The notes under the pieces: model-generated
Database searches by the model: none
Seen by the model: only the letters and a program-made list of their open reading frames with translations
What the model was told of the DNA's origin: nothing
Shown here: positions 4,792 to 8,173 of the stretch, one piece after another
Layout of the letters: each line of letters starts with the position of its first letter
Numbering within the stretch: position 1 is the stretch's first letter
Translations under genes and position numbers: made by a program
Source of the DNA: Acetobacteraceae bacterium
GTDB taxonomy: Bacteria; Pseudomonadota; Alphaproteobacteria; Acetobacterales; Acetobacteraceae
NCBI GenBank assembly: GCA_003133265.1
Contig: PKWQ01000477.1
Span: forward strand, 1 to 8,173
Direction: 5' to 3'
DNA length: 8,173 nt

Positions 4792-5532
4792 ATGGAGTCC
4801 ATCGCCAACATCGCCACATCCCGTCTGGTCGCGCAGCAGCGCGCGCTGGACGTGATCGCCGACAACATCGCCAACGCCGGCACGCCCGGCTACAAGGCCG
4901 AGCGCGTGCTGTTCAGCGACTGGCTGAGCCGGCAGTCCGGCACGTCCACTCCGCGCGGCGGCGGCGCCATCGCCTACACCCAGGACCGTGCCACTTGGCG
5001 CGATTTCTCGGCCGGCGCGCTGACCCACACCGGCAACCCATTCGATCTGGCCCTGACCAGCGAGGGGTACTTCACCGTCAGCACCCCGCGCGGCCCGCGC
5101 CTGACGCGCGACGGCCGGTTCGGCCTGATGCCAGACGGCACCATCGCGGACGGCGCCGGCAACGCGCTGCTCGACACCAACGGCAAGCCGGTCCAGCTCG
5201 CACCCACCGACACATCGATCGAGATTACCAGCGACGGCGCGCTGTCGAGCGAGAACGGCGAGCTGGGCAAGATCGGCATCGTGCGGCCCGCCGATCCGAT
5301 GCAGTTGCAGGCCGAGGGCGCCACCATGTTCCTGTCCTCGGGCCCGACCACCGCGGTGACGGCGCCCGGCCTGGTGCAGGGGGCGGTCGAGGAATCCAAC
5401 GTCCAGCCGATACAGGAGGTGGCGCGCATGATGAACGACCTGCGCCAGTTCCAGTTCGTCAGCGAACTGGTGGAAACCGAGGGTCAGCGCCAGCAATCCG
5501 CCATCGACAAACTCACCCAGTCGCACGGCTGA
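4792..5532 (+). CDS. flgF: Flagellar basal-body proximal/distal rod protein FlgF
   Basis: This 246-residue axial rod protein is exported through the flagellar type III apparatus and has no cleaved signal peptide. Residues 20-34 (DVIADNIANAGTPGY) are the N-terminal rod signature. The central part contains the FlgE/F/G-type strand NPFDLALTSEGYFTV (82-96) and TRDGRFGLMPDGTI. The C-terminal helix GAVEESNVQPIQEVARMM (197-214) pairs with the N-terminal helix in the rod. The start at 4792 is chosen because residue 1 aligns with the family and the sigma-54 promoter lies just upstream; the much longer upstream open frame is non-coding. The Shine-Dalgarno (CGGA region) is weak. It is shorter and less FlgG-like than the next gene, which supports FlgF. 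Confidence 0.95.
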   Translation: MESIANIATSRLVAQQRALDVIADNIANAGTPGYKAERVLFSDWLSRQSGTSTPRGGGAIAYTQDRATWRDFSAGALTHTGNPFDLALTSEGYFTVSTPRGPRLTRDGRFGLMPDGTIADGAGNALLDTNGKPVQLAPTDTSIEITSDGALSSENGELGKIGIVRPADPMQLQAEGATMFLSSGPTTAVTAPGLVQGAVEESNVQPIQEVARMMNDLRQFQFVSELVETEGQRQQSAIDKLTQSHG

Positions 5533-5560
5533 CCGATTTCATTAAGGAAAGAGCAACACC

Positions 5561-6346
5561 ATGCGTTCGCTGGATATCGCCGGTACCGGCATGCAGGCGC
5601 AACAGACCAATGTGGAGGTCATTTCCAACAACATCGCCAATATGACCACCACCGGCTTCAAGCGCCGGCGCGCGGAGTTCCAGGATCTGATCTATCAGAA
5701 CCTGCGCCGCGTCGGTTCCAGCAGTTCCGACACCGGCACCATCGTGCCCTCGGGCGCGCAGGTCGGGCTCGGGGTGAAAACGGCGGCGATCTACCGCATC
5801 AACGAGCAGGGCAATCTGCAGCAGACCTCCAACAGCCTGGATCTGGCGATCCAGGGCAACGGCTACTTCCAGGTCACGCTGCCGTCCGGCGAGACCGCCT
5901 ATACCCGCGACGGCACGTTCGGGATGGCGGCGGACGGCACCATCGTCACCGCCGACGGCTACACGGTGCAGCCCGGCATCACCATTCCGTCGAACGCCAC
6001 CAGCGTGACCATCAACACCGCCGGGCAGGTGCAGGCGACATTGAGCGGGCAGACCGCGCCGAGCACGGTCGGCACGCTGCAACTCGCGGCGTTCCCGAAC
6101 GAGGCCGGGATGGAGGCGCAGGGCGACAATCTGTTCCTGCAAACCTCCGCATCCGGCAATCCGGTGACCGGCGTGCCGGCAGCGCCGGGGTTCGGGTCGG
6201 TCATGCAGGGTTTCGTCGAGACCTCGAACGTCAACGTGGTCACCGAAATCACCAACCTGATCACCGCCCAGCGCGCCTACGAGATGAACAGCCGGGTGAT
6301 CACCACCAGCGACCAGATGCTCTCCACCCTGACCAATTTGCGGTAG
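5561..6346 (+). CDS. flgG: Flagellar distal rod protein FlgG
   Basis: This 261-residue protein has the standard FlgG length. The N-terminus MRSLDIAGTGMQAQQTNVEV, with ISNNIANMTTTGFK (21-34), is characteristic. So are the LDLAIQGNGYFQV strand (93-105), the TRDGTFGMAADGTIV segment and the C-terminal VETSNVNVVTEITNLITAQR (219-238) with AYEMNSRVI following. It assembles on FlgF to form the distal rod that crosses the periplasm inside the P and L rings, whose assembly genes follow directly. An AAGGAAA ribosome site lies about 11 bases before the ATG, clearly the best in this operon, which fits the higher copy number of FlgG. The gap from flgF is 28 bases and the gap to flgA is 4. Confidence 0.98.
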   Translation: MRSLDIAGTGMQAQQTNVEVISNNIANMTTTGFKRRRAEFQDLIYQNLRRVGSSSSDTGTIVPSGAQVGLGVKTAAIYRINEQGNLQQTSNSLDLAIQGNGYFQVTLPSGETAYTRDGTFGMAADGTIVTADGYTVQPGITIPSNATSVTINTAGQVQATLSGQTAPSTVGTLQLAAFPNEAGMEAQGDNLFLQTSASGNPVTGVPAAPGFGSVMQGFVETSNVNVVTEITNLITAQRAYEMNSRVITTSDQMLSTLTNLR

Positions 6347-6350
6347 GTCC

Positions 6351-7322
6351 ATGCGCATCCTTCGGTTCCTCGCCGTCCTGCTGCTGCCGCATGCGGCCGA
6401 TGCCGCCACGTTGCGGCCGATGTCGGTGCTGCACGATCCGGTGGTGCGCCTGTCGGACCTGTTCGACACGCTGGGCGCCACCGCCGACCGCCCGCTCGGC
6501 CCCGCGCCTGCACCGGGCGGCAGCGTGGTGGTGGAAGCGGCACAGCTCGGCGCCATCGCCCGGCAGTTCGGCGTGGACTGGCGGCCCACCTCCAACGCCG
6601 ACCGCGCCGTGCTGGAACGTCCGGGCCGGCCGCTGGATCGCGCGGCGGTGCTGGACGCGGTGCGCGCGGCCCTGATCGCCGCCGGCGCGCCCGGCGATTG
6701 CGAGATCGTGCTGCCCAACTTCACATCGCCCAATGTGCCGCTGGACACGGACACGGCGCCGGTGGTCACGCAGCTTCAATATGACAGCACGTCCGGCCGG
6801 TTCGCCGGCATGCTGTCGGTGACCGCCGCCGGGCTGGAGCCGATCAACACCCGCATCACCGGCAACACCGAGGCGATATTGGAGCTGCCGGTCGCCAGCA
6901 CACGCCTGGCCACTGGCACGGTACTGCGCGATGGCGATGTCCACATCGCCCGCATCCGTGCCGCGCTGGTGCGCGCGGACGTGGCGCGAACGCTTGAGCA
7001 GGCGGTCGGCAAGCAACTGCGCCATCAGGTGCCGGCCGGTCAGCCGCTGAAGCGCGCCGATCTGATGCCGCCGGAACTGATCCTGAAGGGACAATCGGTG
7101 CAGATGGTGCTGGAAAGCGCCGGTTTGCTGCTGATTGGGCAGGGACAGGCGATGGACTCCGCCGGCGCGGGCGCGCGGGTGCGCGTGCTGAACCCGGTCT
7201 CCCGCGCGGTGCTGGAAGGCACGGTCGTGGGACCGGGCCGGGTCCGGATCGACCCCGACAGCCGGCCGGTGAGCCCGGCGGGCGGACGCGACGGCATCGC
7301 CGGCCAGGTGGCGATCCGATGA
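6351..7322 (+). CDS. flgA: Flagellar P-ring assembly chaperone FlgA
   Basis: This 323-residue periplasmic chaperone for FlgI (P-ring) assembly starts with a signal peptide (about 1-18, MRILRFLAVLLLPHAADA). It has an N-terminal region of about 160 residues not present in the short E. coli type. A SAF-like domain follows at about 178-240 (LPVASTRLATGTVLRDGDV and VPAGQPLKRADLMPP). The C-terminal beta domain at about 244-302 has GQSVQMVLESAGLLLIGQGQ and ARVRVLNPVSRAVLEGTVVG, diagnostic of FlgA. The long form is usual in alphaproteobacteria. The AGG in the flgG stop region (GGTAGGTCC) may serve as ribosome site. Its TGA overlaps the flgH ATG. flgI is not in the window. Confidence 0.95.
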   Translation: MRILRFLAVLLLPHAADAATLRPMSVLHDPVVRLSDLFDTLGATADRPLGPAPAPGGSVVVEAAQLGAIARQFGVDWRPTSNADRAVLERPGRPLDRAAVLDAVRAALIAAGAPGDCEIVLPNFTSPNVPLDTDTAPVVTQLQYDSTSGRFAGMLSVTAAGLEPINTRITGNTEAILELPVASTRLATGTVLRDGDVHIARIRAALVRADVARTLEQAVGKQLRHQVPAGQPLKRADLMPPELILKGQSVQMVLESAGLLLIGQGQAMDSAGAGARVRVLNPVSRAVLEGTVVGPGRVRIDPDSRPVSPAGGRDGIAGQVAIR

Positions 7323-7354
7323 GCCCCACGCTTCCGATGAGCCCCACGCTTCCG
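7319..7354. repeat. flgH: 18-bp tandem duplication at the flgH start
   Basis: Two perfect 18-base copies (ATGAGCCCCACGCTTCCG at 7319-7336 and 7337-7354) are followed by a decayed third start (ATAAGCCGG). Each copy carries an ATG in the flgH frame, giving MSPTLP twice. Only the first copy contains the flgA stop overlap (ATGA). The result is two equivalent initiation codons 6 codons apart. Confidence 0.95.
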
Positions 7355-8101
7355 ATAAGCCGGGCGCTGCGTCTGGCAACCCCGGTACTGGCCGGTCTGT
7401 TGCTCTCTGGCTGCGGCGCCCTTCAGCGCCTGTCGGAAGTCGGCCGCCCGCCGGAGATGACCAAGACCGCCGATCCCACCAAGGATCCCAACTGGCGGCC
7501 GGTCAGCATGCCGATGCCGGCGCGCGAGACCGCGTCGATCGAGGCCAACAGCCTGTGGCGGCCGGGCTCGCGCGCCTTCTTCAAGGACCAGCGCGCGGCC
7601 CAGGTGGGCGACATCGTCACCGTGCTGGTGAACATCGCCGATACCGCAAACGTGGAGAACGCCTCCGCCGCCACCCGGTCGGGGTCGGAAACCATGGGGG
7701 TGCCAAACCTGTTCGGCCTGGAGGGTGCGCTGCCGACCATGCTGGGCAAGGCGGTCAGCGCGGCCACCCTGGTGTCCGCCAGCAGCGCCAACGGCAACAC
7801 CGGCACCGGCACGATCAAGCGCCTCGAAACCGTGACCCTGCGGCTGGCCGGCGTGATCACCCAGGTGCTGCCGAACGGCAATCTGGTGGTCGCGGCACGC
7901 CAGGAAATGCGGGTGAACAGCGAGTTGCGGGAGTTGCAGGTCAGCGGCGTGATCCGCCCGCAGGACATCGCCAGCGACAACACCGTCAGCCACGACCGGA
8001 TGGCGGAGGCCCGCATCTCCTACGGTGGGCGCGGCCAGCTGACCGAGGTGCAGACGGCGCGCTACGGACAGCAGGTGCTCGATATCCTGCTGCCGTTCTG
8101 A
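7319..8101 (+). CDS. flgH: Flagellar L-ring lipoprotein FlgH
   Basis: This 260-residue outer-membrane lipoprotein forms the L ring around the distal rod. The lipobox LSGC (Cys32) follows the hydrophobic stretch LATPVLAGLLL and is the site of lipidation. The mature part has the FlgH pattern: SLWRPGSRAFFKDQRAAQVGDIVTVLV (53-79, shown in part by SLWRPG and VGDIVTVLV), the TGTGTIKR region, LPNGNLVVAARQEMRVN, GVIRPQDI and the C-terminal RYGQQVLDILLPF. The start overlaps the flgA stop as ATGA. A second ATG at 7337, created by an 18-bp duplication, gives a signal peptide 6 residues shorter that would work equally well. It is the last gene of the rightward operon; a convergent gene ends 22 bases away. 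Confidence 0.97.
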   Translation: MSPTLPMSPTLPISRALRLATPVLAGLLLSGCGALQRLSEVGRPPEMTKTADPTKDPNWRPVSMPMPARETASIEANSLWRPGSRAFFKDQRAAQVGDIVTVLVNIADTANVENASAATRSGSETMGVPNLFGLEGALPTMLGKAVSAATLVSASSANGNTGTGTIKRLETVTLRLAGVITQVLPNGNLVVAARQEMRVNSELRELQVSGVIRPQDIASDNTVSHDRMAEARISYGGRGQLTEVQTARYGQQVLDILLPF

Positions 8102-8117
8102 CGCGCGCCCGGCGTGC

Positions 8118-8135
8118 CGTGCCTAGTCGGGCACG
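8118..8135. terminator. Weak hairpin between flgH and msrB
   Basis: CGTGCC-TAGTCG-GGCACG is a perfect 6-bp stem with a 6-base loop lying across the msrB stop, 17 bases after flgH. It could act as a bidirectional transcription barrier between the convergent genes. It has no T tract on either side, so intrinsic termination would be weak. Confidence 0.35.
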
Positions 8136-8173
8136 AAGTCCATCGCCACGCCGTTCATGCAGTAGCGCAGCCC
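8123..8173 (-). CDS. msrB: C-terminal end of peptide-methionine (R)-S-oxide reductase MsrB (partial)
   Basis: Only the last 16 codons and the TAG are inside the window, reading GLRYCMNGVAMDFVPD. The RYC-x-N element is the catalytic-cysteine motif at the end of MsrB, which reduces methionine-R-sulfoxide in proteins with thioredoxin. The tail FVP(D) also fits the family. The rest of the gene lies to the right. It is convergent to flgH, is not a flagellar gene, and marks the border of the motility cluster. Confidence 0.8.
   Translation of the reverse strand, partial: GLRYCMNGVAMDFVPD

Noticed and set aside
4529..4819. N-terminal extension of FliL (open frame up to 4819)
   Set aside because: The extension is low complexity and covers the promoter region, while ATG 4528 has a strong GGAGGG site and gives the normal FliL length.
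8102..8122. Strong intrinsic terminator after flgH
   Set aside because: Only a 6-bp GC stem is present, with no T run on either strand; kept as a weak candidate only.

Overview
The window is a piece of a flagellar and motility gene cluster from a GC-rich alphaproteobacterium. The gene order and the alphaproteobacterial accessory genes (a MotE-type protein and a DUF6468-type protein beside fliM) suggest Rhodospirillales, perhaps Acetobacteraceae. That placement comes from family knowledge, not from a database search. Base composition and coding style look uniform, and I see no mobile element, RNA gene, CRISPR array or sign of recent transfer.

Left half (1-4528, minus strand, read right to left): fliL, fliM, a possible 20-codon micro-ORF, a DUF6468-type membrane protein, a MotE-family protein, cheY, cheZ, and an exported protein with an AMIN-like beta domain followed by a 25-residue tandem repeat that runs off the window. 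Most junctions overlap by 1 to 8 bases, so this looks like one translationally coupled operon. It encodes the motor-side machinery: the stator-associated FliL, the C-ring switch FliM, the response regulator CheY that binds FliM, and the phosphatase CheZ that switches the signal off.

Middle (4529-4791): a 263-bp divergent intergenic region. It carries a near-consensus sigma-54 (-24/-12) promoter facing flgF and a weaker, symmetrically placed sigma-54-like element facing fliL. Between them lie several short perfect inverted repeats (candidate activator sites) and a C-rich tract.

Right half (4792-8101, plus strand): flgF, flgG, flgA and flgH, the distal rod, the P-ring assembly chaperone and the L-ring lipoprotein. 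They are tightly packed, with flgA and flgH overlapping by ATGA. At the right edge the last 16 codons of a convergent msrB (methionine sulfoxide reductase B) close the window.

The genes themselves are mostly conventional. The points most worth a second look are the divergent sigma-54 control region, the poorly characterised genes inside the motor operon (DUF6468-type, MotE-type, AMIN-like repeat protein), short in-frame tandem duplications at gene boundaries (motE stop, flgH start), and the near-identical CheY-docking-like peptides of FliM and CheZ.
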